DNA from: Tricholoma matsutake
Taxonomy: Eukaryota > Basidiomycota > Agaricomycetes > Agaricales > Tricholomataceae
Length of the DNA stretch: 64,000 nucleotides
Direction of reading: 5' to 3'
Assembly: GCA_026075535.2 (NCBI GenBank)
Contig: AP026538.1
Span: 17,988,337-18,052,336, forward strand
In this document: positions 42,571-53,038 of the stretch, piece after piece
Numbering within the stretch: the stretch's first letter is position 1
Layout: each line of letters starts with the position of its first letter
Translations under genes and position numbers: made by a program
The notes under the pieces: model-generated
What the model was told of the DNA's origin: nothing
Database searches by the model: none
Seen by the model: only the letters and a program-made list of their open reading frames with translations

Positions 42571-43464
42571 GTTTGGGGTTTGTTGTCCCCTTGTTGTGCT
42601 GTCCCCCCATCGTCCTGCCATTTCCCCCCCTCCCCATTGTCGTTCCATGCACTGTCTACCCCATGAGCAGTTGCTCATGAGGCTGGAGGTGCATGGTGCA
42701 TTGTCTGTCATCTGTGGAGTTGTTGTCATTGTCCCTGTTGTCCCCGTGCTCTCACACCCCATATTCACCCTGCAAGCAGTGGCTCATGGCAGTGGTGGGG
42801 GGTGCTGGTTGTTGTCAGTGTTGTGGGGGTCTCCTGTTCATTGTTCCCCTGTCATCGTCTCTCCTCCCTTGTCACTCCACCCACCAACCACCCCATGAGC
42901 AGTTGCTCATGAGGCTGGGTGTGGGTGGTGTGCCATCATGATGTGGTGGCATTGGCATGGTCTCGTGTCCATCCCTTGTTACAAGAACCTGGAAAACAAA
43001 AGAAATACATTAGTTAGTTTATGAAAAGAAACAAAAGAAAAAAAAAACTTACTGTGGGCCCAAACAATGCAATCATGTTGTTTGGGCCCAGATGACTATA
43101 GTGCAGTAAGAGCATGTACCTGCAATGGTTGCTTAGTGTAGTGGTCTTTTTGTCGCTGAATTCTTATGTAATCATCTTAGAGGTCCAGGGTTCAATTCTG
43201 CCATGCGCATCTACTTTTTCTACTATTAATTACTAAGCAAGGCTGCTATCATTCCTATCAGAATCCTATGTTGTCCGATGTCTCTGCATAACCTTGGGAT
43301 ATTCCTATGTGATTCCTATGGTCAGAAATTCCTAGGAAACTCTGATGGTCTGATCAGACTGGACTAGGACTGAACCTGCCATTTCATGTCAATTTGGCTG
43401 GTGGAAATGACATCAGAATATGGTTGGATTCCTATAGGAATACATGGGGGAGTGTAAAGACCTC
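42571..43464 (+). mobile_element. right part of a T1 element (T1-5)
   Basis: Right end reverse-complements to GAGGTCTTTACACTCCCCC (43459-43464 is GACCTC). The interior matches the inverse of 10200-10620 in T1-2, including GAGCAG hairpins (42660, 42770, 42890) and a minus-strand hairpin-intron module (42989-43085; donor GTAAGT, acceptor CCAG, 63 nt). The left half is missing, replaced by the chimeric T2. Confidence 0.82.
43125..43220 (+). promoter_or_regulatory. tRNA-like unit, outward from right end of T1-5
   Basis: A box TTAGTGTAGTGG (43133), B box CCAGGGTTCAATTC (43185), TTTTT (43214). Confidence 0.66.
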
Positions 43465-43795
43465 AAGGAATGCATTTGGCTATGCACTTTACTCAATGCT
43501 ATCAGTTACCAACAAAGCTCTCCCACCACAATCTCCTGTGATAACACCATGACCAAGACCCTGTCTGAAGACCTTCTTCTTCACTCCCATGTCAAACACC
43601 TTGACATTAAATATCACTTTCTTCACAAATGCATACAATCCACTGACTTGCACCTTGCATACTTTAATACCAAACACAATGTTGCCGACATCTTCATGAA
43701 AGCCCTGGATGTCAAACAATTCCCTTATCTTTGGCACTTTCCAGGCCTGAGATGATTGATTCCATGCAAGGAGGAGTAATCATGGTGAGGAGGAG
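43465..43795 (+). pseudogene. copia copy 2 RNase H C-terminus and polypurine tract
   Basis: Frame reads KECIWLCTLLNAI, then SCDNTMTKTLSEDLLLHSHV, KHLDIKYHFLHKCIQ and HLAYFNTKHNVADIFMKALD, the conserved tail of copia pol (RNase H last Asp in NVADIF). GGTGAGGAGGAG at 43784-43795 directly before the LTR is the polypurine tract. Confidence 0.9.
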
Positions 43796-44206
43796 TGTTG
43801 AGATTCACATCATGATCTCCAAATCAGCGCATTTGATGCATGTCCTATTCTTGGCACATTCCTTTGATGTGCTAGACAAATGTGGGTTGTGATCAGCCAA
43901 GATCAGTGCATTTGATGTGTGTGCTATTCTTAGCTCACCCCTTTGATGTGTTTGTGTGAACACATCAAAGAAACCTTTTTCTCTCTCATATCCTTGATCT
44001 AACCAAACATATATATAGAGGTAGATAGATACACAGTCACCTCAGTCACTTATACAAGGACTGAGGTGAGCATTGCACTATACTCCCATTCCACAGAATG
44101 CTTACTGTACCTTTGTTTACTCTTGTATATTCTAGGTACAGTCCCATTGTATACACTTATACAAGGACTGAGTTTACTCTTGTATATTCTGGGTTGATTT
44201 TCTACA
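43796..44206 (+). repeat. copia copy 2, 3' LTR (411 bp)
   Basis: TGTTGAGATTC...TTTTCTACA, matching 5299-5719 in opposite orientation. It contains ACATATATATAGAGG (about 44005) as a likely TATA and two CTTATACAAGGACTGAG repeats. Confidence 0.92.
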
Positions 44207-44211
44207 TGGTG

Positions 44212-44672
44212 TTCCCATTATAGGGGTCCATGAAGGTCTGCCAACTGGGGGGTAAGGATGCCAAAACAGTGGACTTGAATTGCATATCCAAAACATGAAA
44301 CTCTGGGTTTGGGAATCGGTCAGTTCTGTCATGGAGGGACTTCATCATATTGAGGTGTTTCAAGAGATCTCTTGGTTTCATATAATTGAGCTAATTTCAT
44401 GCCAATTTGTGTCCATTAAATGATCATGGTCAGACAACTTACTGACATTCAAATATTCCTTGGTTTGGATCAGTGCAATATATTTGTGGGGTTCTGCTGT
44501 GGGTTCATCACCATGAGCAGGTGTACTGTGTGGACCATCAGTCATGTATCCTGGCTCCCTCATTCTCAAACCTGAAGGATATGTTCTAGTGCTTTGTTTA
44601 GGGGCTACAAAGTGTATGCATGGTACTGGTTGTTCGGGAGTTTCTCCATCTGAGTGTTGTAACATGGTAGGT
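44212..44672 (-). pseudogene. gag fragment of a second copia family
   Basis: Minus-strand frame contains HFVAPKQSTRTYPSGLRMRE, YIALIQTKEYLNVSKLSDHD and HLMDTNWHEISSII, a copia gag N-terminus (the KLSDHDHLMDTNWHE block). Further left, past a frame break, LKHLNMMKSLHDRTDRFPNP and STVLASLPPSWQTFMDPYNG fit UBN2-type gag. It differs from the gag of copia copy 1. Confidence 0.68.
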
Positions 44673-44674
44673 CC

Positions 44675-44968
44675 TGTAAGGGGACAGTCCACCACTGGGT
44701 TTCCATTGGGTTCCTGATGGGTTCCCACTGACCACCTTATGGTGCTACCACAATGCAATACAATGCAAACCTAGAGGAGTACATGGTTACCATGGAAACC
44801 CATCAGAGACCTGCAGGATATTACAATGACATAGGACAATGGAGTAGGACAATGGAGTAAGAACAATGGCTTTGGAAATGTGTATATAAGTTTCACACCC
44901 TGCAAGGGGGACCTTAGAGAATTCTCTTTGGTTCCCCCTTGCAAGGTTAGCAGATTATGTCACTGTAT
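44675..44968 (+). repeat. gypsy C LTR, truncated at 3' end
   Basis: Begins TGTAAGGGGACAGTCC and carries GTGTATATAAGTTTCACACC (promoter-like) and the palindrome CCTTAGAGAATTCTCTTTGG. It aligns with the reverse complement of 46749-47034 and is cut by the Tc1 fragment at 44969. Confidence 0.8.
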
Positions 44969-45262
44969 TACAGTGGCCAACAAAACTGTTCCAATTTTTT
45001 CAAACTTTTAATAAGTGTACTTGAATAACATGAAATAAATTGTCATAAAATCTGAGAAAATTATGGAATATACCTTAACATCCTATCTAATCACCTGCAT
45101 AGCCACAAGATCATGTGACATTATTAAATAAGTAAACTTCATCATATACTCTAGTGACTCATTGGAAAAGTTTTGTTGCACTGATTTTTTGAGTATAAAT
45201 TAGTACTTGGTATAGCCACCTTTTGTTTTAACTACTGCAGCAAGTCTTTTAGGCATGCTTTC
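44969..45262 (-). pseudogene. Tc1/mariner fragment: transposase C-terminus and one terminal repeat
   Basis: On the minus strand the frame ends [20 protein letters not shown] followed by a stop, the typical tail of Tc1-type DDE transposases. After it comes about 200 bp of AT-rich sequence and a terminus ending GTTTTGTTGGCCACTG next to TA (44969-44970), the Tc1/mariner target dinucleotide. Everything upstream of the tail is missing. Confidence 0.75.
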
Positions 45263-46345
45263 AGAGTCAAGGCAGATTCATCAGATTTTGCAATGGGAGC
45301 CATATTGTCACAACCGTTGGATGCCAACAAGAAGTGGCATCCCATTGCCTTCTATTCCAAAAGCCTTAATGCAGTGGAATGGAACTATGAGATCCATGAT
45401 AAAGAAATGCTCGCCATTATTCACACATTAGGGGAATGGCAATACTTTCTACAGGGATCCCATCATAAATCCAAGATTTGGACTGACCACAAACATCTGG
45501 AATACTTCATGACAGCCAAGAAGCTTAATTGGTGACAAGCCTGATGGTCCCTTTACCTATCCTGCTTCAATTTCTCACTGCATCATTGACCAGGGAGAAC
45601 TATGGGAAAACCAGATGTGCTTTCACAACAAGCAGACCATGGCGATGGAAGTGCAGATAACAACAATATCACACTGCTAACACCAGAATTATTTGTCATC
45701 AGGACACTGGAAGGCATTACTGTTGAAGGAGAGGAATGAGACATTCTGCAAGAAATCCACCAACAAAACTGCACTGGTGAACAGGAGGACTTAGTGGCTA
45801 CTGCAGTGGAGGCACTGCAGGAAACCTGCAGGAAATTGGTTCACAGTTCTGAATGGAAAAAGTCAGAAGGACTTCTCCTATTCAGGGATTGCATATACAT
45901 GCCAAACAATGCAGAACTGTGTCACAAGATCATGGAACAGCATCATGACATGAAAATAGTGGGACACATGGGATGTTGGAAAACACTAGAACTAGTGTCC
46001 AGATCTTATTGGTGGCCACAAATGTCCTGCTACATTGGCAAGTATTGCAGCACTTGCAACCTCTAGCCTGCAAACTAAGGTGCAGTGGCAGCCACCAATG
46101 GATGAGTTACATCCTTTACTGAAGCCCATGGGATTGATGTGGTCATGGTAGTGGTTGACTCTGCAGGAATGTGCACACTTCATACCAATGCACACCACTA
46201 TCCACCACTCTTGGGACTGTGCACAATTTCTTGAACAATGTGTGGAAGCTACATGGCCTTCCATTCAATGTTCTCAGCGACCAAGGCCCACAGTTTGTGG
46301 CAGAATTCATGAGGGAACTCATGTAAGTCTTCTTCATCATCTGCT
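45263..46345 (+). pseudogene. chromovirus-type gypsy fragment: RNase H, integrase zinc domain, integrase core start
   Basis: Plus-strand blocks: [20 protein letters not shown] and [20 protein letters not shown] (RNase H), SEWKKSEGLLLFRDCIYMPN, HHDMKIVGHMGCWKTLELVS and YWWPQMSCYIGKYCSTCNL (integrase HHCC), then frame-broken core. It is related to gypsy A but diverged; where copy 1 has TGA it reads CAA (45440-45442). Confidence 0.85.
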
Positions 46346-46503
46346 TGGAGGGACAAGCTAGTGGTCCTCGAGCATCAGTATTCTTGCATTTCAGTTTCTG
46401 TGAGTTATTTAACCTGAGTAACCTAAAAAAACCCTCTAAAAACCAGCTAAAACTTCAAAACTTGGGAACTCAAAAACCCATGTCCCTTTTCTCTGAAAGC
46501 CAA

Positions 46504-46700
46504 TGTTGGGACACAGGCAAGCCATGTGTGGTCCGAGTAAATAATTTGATTATTAGTACATGCTATATATAGATCATAGTATGCATCAATACTGCAATAG
46601 GAGTATACAAGATGTCTAGGTCTTGCTTCGACTCTCACCACATGTGATAATAAGCCCCCCCCTTCCTTGAGCAATTATAAACCCCAATAGGTTATGGGCC
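46504..46700 (+). repeat. copia-type 5' LTR followed by half-tRNA primer site
   Basis: TGTTGGGACACAGGC starts a short (about 185 bp) LTR with GCTATATATAGATC as TATA. It ends near CCCCAATA (46689) and is followed at once by GGTTATGGGCC (46690-46700), the same type of primer site as in copia copy 1. The element is truncated at 46748 by a gypsy C LTR. Confidence 0.6.
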
Positions 46701-46748
46701 CTGGCCCTATCTAGCTTAATGAGTTAGTTATCTGGACCTGTAAGGGCA

Positions 46749-47034
46749 ACCTTACAGCAACAGCATGGGGTCCACTGACCTTGCAAGGGGGAACCAAAGA
46801 GAATTCTCTAAGGTCCCCCTTGCAGGGTGTGAAACTTATATACACATTTCCCAAGCCATTGTTCATACTCCATTGTCCTACTCCATTGTCCTACATCATC
46901 ATAATATCCCATGGGTCTCTGATGGGTTTCCATGGTAACCATGTACTCCTCCAGGTTTGTGTTGTATCACATCATGGTAGCACCATAAGGTGGTCAGTGG
47001 GAACCCATTGGAAACCTGGTGGTGGGGTGTCCCC
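46749..47034 (-). repeat. gypsy C LTR, inverted copy
   Basis: Reverse-complements to TGTAAGGGGACACCCCACC...GGTTGCCCTTACA and aligns with 44675-44968. Plus-strand ends are TGTAAGGGC and CCCCTTACA. It faces the other copy, so the two cannot be the LTRs of one simple element. Confidence 0.82.
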
Positions 47035-47047
47035 TTACATCACCCCC

Positions 47048-47473
47048 TATAAGGGCAACCTAAGCCTCTAGCAAAGGGAAATCCAAAATTAAAATTATGC
47101 TACATAATATAGGGATTGGGGGCGCACCTAGCAAAGGGAAATCCAAAGAGAAAACTCTAAGGATCCCCTTGCTGATGCCCAGTATATGTGAAGACGACAA
47201 AAATCAAATATAACCTAAAAATAGAAAAAGGCGGAGATAGGCAGATCAAGGCCGCCGAATGACATCATACCAAGGGGTATGTGTCGGAAGGGGTACTCCG
47301 CCTCTAAATATAAAAGTGTCAACATGTACAAACATGATAGCAAGGGAAAATTAGTAATAAAATCCGGAAAAATCATAGAAAATGAAGAATAGAAGGAAAT
47401 GAGGTGGGGAAAAATATAGGACGAACATAAAAAATAGGAAAAACACACAGGGCACCCCCCTAGTCCCCTTACA
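47048..47473 (-). repeat. gypsy A copy 1, 3' LTR (426 bp)
   Basis: Contains two direct TAGCAAAGGGAAATCC repeats 60 bp apart and a TATATTTAGAGGCGGAG promoter-like motif (about 47300, minus strand). A polypurine tract (AGAGAGGGGGTGATG, minus strand) adjoins at 47474-47488. Confidence 0.93.
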
Positions 47474-47484
47474 TCACCCCCTCT

Positions 47485-48909
47485 CTAAGATGCATCGCCC
47501 CAATGCATTCGAAATCGTATACGACCAAAGTCCGTGACTTGAATGTGACGCAGTGCAGCAGTGTGCCGTCGGTGGAATTCCTTGATTAACCGAGGGGCAT
47601 TTACATCAGACTCTTCGACCCATGAGTTCTCCTCATACCCATAACCCTTCCAATGTACCAAATACTGGAGTTTTCCTCGACGCAAACGGCTGTCCAAGAT
47701 TGACTCGACTTCATATTGGGGTTCTCCCTCGATCACTGTAGGTGGTGGTGGTGGGTGTGAATGGCGTCCTGGGAATAGATCTGGGGGAGCTGGAAGCAAT
47801 TTGATGACATGGAAGATGGGATGGAGTCTGGACATGGAGGCTGGGAGGCATAGACGATAGGCATGTGTTCCAACGCACTTGACAATGGGGAAAGGTCCCA
47901 AGAAGCGATGAGCGAGTTTCTTGGATGGACGTGTAGTGGAGATGTCACTGGAGTCAAGATAAACTCGATCACCAACCTTGTACTGAGGGGTTGGGGAGTG
48001 GCGTTGGTTGTAAAATTGCGCCATGTCATCCTTTGCCTTTGCTAAGGCTGCCCTTGCCTCCTCCAAGCTATCCCTCATGTGTTCTGTGAACTCATTCACT
48101 GTCTCGATGTGTGAGGGAGTTTGGCAAGGTTCAAATCCCATGCATGGATGTCGTCCAGTGTCTAAGAGGAAAGGGGTCTGTTGAGTGGAAGCATGGACAT
48201 GGTTGTTGTATCTGAACTCGGCCAAAGGAAGGAGGTCATCCCAATCGTCCTGGCATTCATTGACAGAGAGGCGGATGTACTGCTCCAGTTCCTGGTTGAC
48301 TTGCTCTGTCTGGCCATCAGTTTGTGGGTGATAAGCGGTTGAAGCGAGGAGTTTGATCCCCAGGAGTCGGTACAGCTCACGAGTGAACTCTGCCATGAAC
48401 TGAGGGCCACGATCCGAGAGGAAGGCACCAGGAAGTCCATGTAATTTCCACACGTGGTGGAGGTAGAGTCGAGCGGCACCTAGGGCACTGACAGTGGTGT
48501 GAGTGGGAATGAAGTGAGCGCGTTTTCCCACTGAGTCAACTGTGCACATCACCGCATCAAACCCATTTGACTCTGGCAATTCCACCACAAAGTCGATGCT
48601 GACGACATCCCAACGACTCTCTGGAACAGGAAGAGGGTGTAGCTCACCAATAGGCTTGCGACGAGGACCCTTGGTGCGTAAGCAAAGGTCACAAGTGCGA
48701 CAATACTGACCAATGAGCCATGACATTTGTGGCCACCAATAGTTCCGTGAGGTGAGCTCCAAGGTCTTCCAGCGTCCAGGGTGGCCAGCAATCTGTGAGT
48801 CATGGTGTTGGGATATGATGCGCCGGCGAAGGTCTGGGTCATTGGGAACATAGATGTGATCCTTGAAATACAACAAGTCCTCCTTTTCAGCCCACTCTGC
48901 TGCACGTTA
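47485..48909 (-). CDS. gypsy A integrase with C-terminal chromodomain
   Basis: A long frame of about 463 residues after its first Met. It has an HHCC zinc domain (H-x3-H in SQHHDSQIAGH and CRTCDLC), DDE core with D in VVSIDFV, D in LSDRGPQF and E 36 residues later in QTDGQTEQVNQE, then a GPxF/Y-like region ([18 protein letters not shown]), a Pro-rich spacer and a chromodomain (YEVESILDSRLRRGKLQYLV followed by HWKGYGYEENSWVEESD). The chromodomain would steer integration to marked chromatin. A TAA just upstream (48909) breaks it from RNase H. Confidence 0.95.
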
Positions 48910-50268
48910 GGAAAGGGTCGATCCCTTCCTCAGTTCTTTAACAGCTCGGGCGACAACATCCTCATGTAAACCGCTACGGTTTGCGCGACAAATGTCACGT
49001 AGGATGTCCCGCTCCTCGCCCTGGGGTGCGATGCCTTCCAGTGCCCGAATGGTGAACAGGTCTGGCTGCAACAGCACAATGTTTTGGTTGTCACCGCTGC
49101 CATCCCCATGGTCTGCACGTCGGGATAGGGCATCGGTCTTCCCCATGCTGCGACCCGGACGGTGGTGTAAGGAGAAGTCGAATCTAGATAGATACAGGGA
49201 CCAATGAGCTTGATGACGGTTCAATTTCTTGGCCGTCATGAAGTACTCGAGGTTCTTGTGATCCATCCAAATTTCCACCTTGTGTTGGGCACCCTCGAGG
49301 AAGTGTCACCACTCCTCAAGCACACGCATTATCGCCAACATCTCCTTGTCATGGATCTCATAGTTTCTCTCTACAGCACTAAGGCTTTTGGAGTAGAACA
49401 CAACAGGATGCCACTTCTGGTCCTCCGGAGACTGCTGAGACAACACAGTGCCCGTTGCAAAGTCAGAACTGTTGGCTTCTACATGAAAAGGACGCGAATT
49501 GTCAGCAAAGGTAAGGATCGGAGCGGAAGTGACCATCTCCTTAAGCTTTTCGAACGCCTCCTGTTGTGTATTATCCCACCTCCATGCCTCCTTTCCTGTC
49601 AAGTCGAACAGTGGTTGTGCATGATGTGAGAAATCCTTGATAAAACGCCGATAAAAATTGATGAAGCCCAGGAAAGACTGCACCTCCTTCTTGTTCGTGG
49701 GCGTCGGCCAAGCTGTGACCCTGTTTACCTTGATAGGATCCATCTCCACTTGACCCTCCGAGATAATCAGGCCGAGGTACTCGATCTTGGTCCTTTCGAA
49801 CTCGCATTTGTCCTGACGAAGGTAGAGTTTGTACCGTCGAAGTCGCTCTAGGACGAGGCGCGTGATGTGACGGTGCTCTTCAACCGTGCGAGTGAAGATG
49901 AGGATGTCGTCGAGATAGATGCAGACAACGCCTTCGAGGATGAGGTCATGGAAGATGTCGTTCATCATGGTCTGAAAGGTGGCAGGGCTATTAGTAAGGC
50001 CAAAGAACATGACAAGCGGTTCAAAAAGACGACGGTTGGTACGAAAGGCTGCCTTCCACTCATCTCCCTCCTTTATCCTCACATTATTATAGCCCCAATG
50101 GACATCGAGCTTGGTGAAGTATCGGGCTCCATGGAGCTGGTTTACGAGTTTGGAGATGAGGGGTAGTGGGTAGCAATTTTTGACCGTGATGTTGTTGAGC
50201 CTTCTGTAGTCTTGAACTGGTCGAAGTGAGCCATCCTTCTTCTTGACAAAGAAAAAGGGAGAGGCCAT
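48907..50268 (-). pseudogene. gypsy A reverse transcriptase and RNase H
   Basis: RT blocks: [40 protein letters not shown] (first Asp), [19 protein letters not shown] and [10 protein letters not shown] with the YLDD active site intact. RNase H follows with ILTFADNSRPFHVEANSSDF and a second half ([20 protein letters not shown] and FSLHHRPGRSMGKTDALSRR). The single TGA at 49306 corresponds to CAA in the fragment at 45440, implying an ancestral CGA. Otherwise the domain looks able to work. Confidence 0.94.
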
Positions 50269-50283
50269 GGGTGACTTTGATGG

Positions 50284-51396
50284 TCAAATACGTCCAGAGG
50301 CCAGGTGCTCATCGATGAACTGGTCAAGCTGCCATTGTTCTTCCGCAGAGAGAGGATAGACCTTGCAGGATGAAGGGGTTGCGCTGGGGGTGAGTTTGAT
50401 CGCATGATCCCATGGCTTACGCGCAGGAAGAGAGTCGAATGACTCCTTGGAGAACATGTCTTCAAACTCATGGAGATGAGGGAGTAAGGAGTTAGTAGAG
50501 GATTTAGCAGCGTTGTTTTTGTGGAAGTCCTCGGCGAGGCATTGGGATATGTTCGATGTGGCACACACCTCATGCGATGAGCGAATCGCAGTGTAGAAGA
50601 TCCGATCACCCTCCTCCACTTCCTCTGGGTCCTCATCATCATCATCCGAGTCCGGCATTAGATCAGGAACCCCTTCCAATTCCACTTCAGGTATAGGCAG
50701 GGGTCCAGCTTGACACTTCTGAGTGCATCGTATTGCCGCCTTCTGTCCACGATGTTCTTGCCTGGCTTCTGTGAAACACGTCCGACAGCGGGATGGACAT
50801 CAGCTCATGGTAACCTCCCCAGTGCGCCAGTCGACCTCTGGGTTATGGTCTCGAAGCCATGGATATCCCAAAATCACCTTTTGCTTTCCTAATTGAGTGA
50901 CAGCAAAAAGGGCACGCTCACTATGATCTTTGTAATGGAGAACCAGGTTTGCAACCTCTCGGATGGCACCAGCTTCATTTGGCAATCCATCCACGTTATA
51001 TACAGGTATTGGACGTGAGAGTGAGCGAGTATTTAGACGATGTTGTTGTACCAGATGGGAATCGATGAAGAGACCAGTCGCACCAGAGTCCAGGAGCGCA
51101 GAGACACCAAGTATCTGTCCAGTGTCGGTCGTCTGCAGTTTGATGGCTAGGTTTAAGGAATGTGCAGAGGGAGTGGATGCCACAATATACTTGCGTGGTA
51201 GTTTATGCTCCCATGATTTAATTTTGGGACGTGGAGTAGAAGGAGAGATGGGGAGAGCAGGTATGTCTTTAGCCAACTTCAAAGGGTCAGAGAGGGGAGC
51301 AGTCACAGAAATGGATTCATTCTCCGGGGATTCAACTGACAAGACTTCAAAGCGGTTATGGACAGGCAGTGAGGGCATACGATTCACTCGCTGCAA
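50284..51396 (-). pseudogene. gypsy A protease and acidic linker to RT
   Basis: Protease has ALLDSGATGLFIDSHLVQQH (D-S-G-A active site intact) and ILGYPWLRDHNPEVDW, the flap-to-end region. A TGA at 50800 separates it from a linker with PDSDDDDEDPEEVEEGDRIF and the pre-RT segment (SSTNSLLPHLHEFEDMFSKE). A second TGA at 50284 precedes RT and is CGA in copy 3 (21139-21141). Confidence 0.92.
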
Positions 51397-52502
51397 ATAG
51401 GAAAATCCTGCTCCTCTACAACTTCCAACTTAATCTCCTCTGCAACTTGATCCTTCGCTTCCTCAACATCTACAAGCGCCAACAAATCTTGCAGGAGTTC
51501 ATCTCGTCCCTCGGGGGTGAGCATGCAGATATCCTGACGATGGGGACACGCTCCAGCCCTGTGTCCAGGTTCCCCACAATGGTAGCAGAGATCCAACTTA
51601 CGTGCACGGCTGCGGGCTGCATCAACATCCATTGGTACTGGGACATTGATGGCTGGTGTGGGAGTTTGACGAACAGGAATGGGGTTAGGGCGGGGGAGGC
51701 TTCGATTGAAGGTGTAGGGTGTATGAGTGGTAGTTGGAGCACGGAATGCAGCATTAAATGCCACATTTGTGAGTCAGTTCTCATCACAGAGTGAAGCAGC
51801 TTCATACCAAGCAAGGATATCATTGTCCGCTGGGCGCCCTTCCAACATCTGTGCAATCTGGTCCTGAATTTCTTGGTTGAGCCCCCGTCGGAACTTCACC
51901 ACCACTGGTAACCCACTCCTATATCCTGCCATGTCCACCAAATCCTTGAACTCATCAATATAGTTGTCCACAGATCGACGTCCCTGGTGGTAAGCAGATG
52001 ACTCAAGTTGTGTCACTGCTCGGGGGCATTCATTGAGGGGGCAGAAGTGGTGTATGAACTCAGCTCGAAAGTCACCCCAAGTGGAGAAAGGTAGAGAACC
52101 GAGTTCTTTAGTTTGACGTAGGATACAGTCCACATAGAGATAGGCGCGTTCAGATTTCATGTATGTGAAGGCCCAATAAATTTTTGCAGCCTCATCAACG
52201 AATTGATGCGACTGGAGACTAATGTATAACTCACAGGAATTAAGGAATGCACGTCCCTGCACACGTGCACCATTAAATTTGGCGGGGGGGGACAGTTTGA
52301 TCTGGGCACATTCCTTAGTGGATGCATTTGGCAAAATGTCATTGTTGGGTGCGCTTGGAGTCGTAAAGGGGGAACTATTGGTCGTAGGGTTAGTCTGGAG
52401 GGTCCTAACGAAGTTTTCAATCGTAGATTTAAGCCAGTCAATTTGCGCGCGCATTCCGGAAACATCGCTTTCAAGCGCGTCGAAGCGTTCTGATGTGTCC
52501 AT
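51384..52502 (-). pseudogene. gypsy A gag with CCHC knuckle
   Basis: Starts MDTSERFDALESDVSGMRAQ (52502) with a short coiled-coil-like helix. The retrotransposon gag core follows (FLNSCELYISLQSHQFVDEA, AEFIHHFCPLNECPRAVTQL, NYIDEFKDLVDMAGYRSGLP), and after one TGA (51774) a C-x2-C-x4-H-x4-C knuckle (CYHCGEPGHRAGAC). The stop is CGA in copy 2 (29845-29847). It overlaps the protease frame by a few bases, suggesting a frame-shift or readthrough junction. Confidence 0.93.
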
Positions 52503-52656
52503 GTTGCTAGGGAGCGCATTTGGCGAAAATGGCGGCGTTATAAAGGCGAGAGTATCTGGAACGGTGTGTAGGGACTCTGTGGAGCTTTGGGAAGTGTCGT
52601 CCAGTCCGTACCTGCCTATCTTGGGCAGCGCATTTGCGATTTTCGGGCCTTAGGGG

Positions 52657-52668
52657 AGAGTTTTCTAC
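52657..52668 (-). promoter_or_regulatory. gypsy A primer site, possible self-priming
   Basis: Two bases inside the 5' LTR the minus strand reads AGAAAACTCT, exactly complementary to AGAGTTTTCT in the LTR (52710-52719), and no tRNA 3'-end complement is visible. Tf1-type elements use such an arrangement. Confidence 0.5.
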
Positions 52669-53034
52669 TATAAGGGCAACCTAAGCCTCTAGCAAAGGGA
52701 AATCCGAAGAGAAAACTCTAAGGATCCCCTTGCTGATGCCCAGTATATGTGAAGACGACAAAAATCAAATATAACCTAAAAATAGAAAAAGGCGGAGATA
52801 GGCAGATCAAGGCCGCCGAATGACATCATACCAAGGGTTATGTGTTGGAAGGGGTACTCCGCCTCTAAATATAAAAGTGTCAACATGTACAAACATGATA
52901 GCAAGGGAAAATTAGTAATAAAATCCGGAAAAATCATAGAAAATGAAGAATAGAAGGAAATGAGGTGGGGAAAAATATAGGACGAACATAAAAAATAGGA
53001 AAAACACACAGGGCACCCCCCTAGTCCCCTTACA
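52669..53034 (-). repeat. gypsy A copy 1, 5' LTR (366 bp)
   Basis: Near-identical to 47048-47473 except for loss of one 60-bp unit between TAGCAAAGGGAAATCC repeats and a few substitutions. Confidence 0.93.
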
Positions 53035-53038
53035 GGGG

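Larger units (their letters stand above)
38618..44206 (+). mobile_element. Ty1/copia copy 2 (plus strand), 3' LTR present
   Basis: Same family as 1-5719. Integrase (38640-39165), RT (40120-41063), RNase H tail (43473-43755), polypurine tract and 3' LTR are kept. The 5' LTR, gag and protease are absent. Two insertions disrupt it: 39166-40105 and 41064-43464. The second coincides with loss of the RT C-terminus and most of RNase H. Confidence 0.9.
47048..53034 (-). mobile_element. Ty3/gypsy chromovirus, family A copy 1, nearly complete
   Basis: Minus-strand order: 5' LTR (52669-53034), self-priming-type primer site, gag, protease, RT, RNase H, integrase, chromodomain, polypurine tract, 3' LTR (47048-47473). 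LTRs are almost identical apart from a 60-bp unit missing from the 5' LTR, so insertion was recent compared with copies 2 and 3. Only a handful of stops separate it from an open polyprotein. No exact 5-bp duplication was seen (CCCCC-side versus GGGGT), so the flanks may have been rearranged. Confidence 0.95.

Noticed and set aside
47048..53034. 5-bp target duplication of gypsy A copy 1
   Set aside because: The flanking bases (ACCCC side and GGGGT side) are complementary rather than identical, so I do not claim a duplication.
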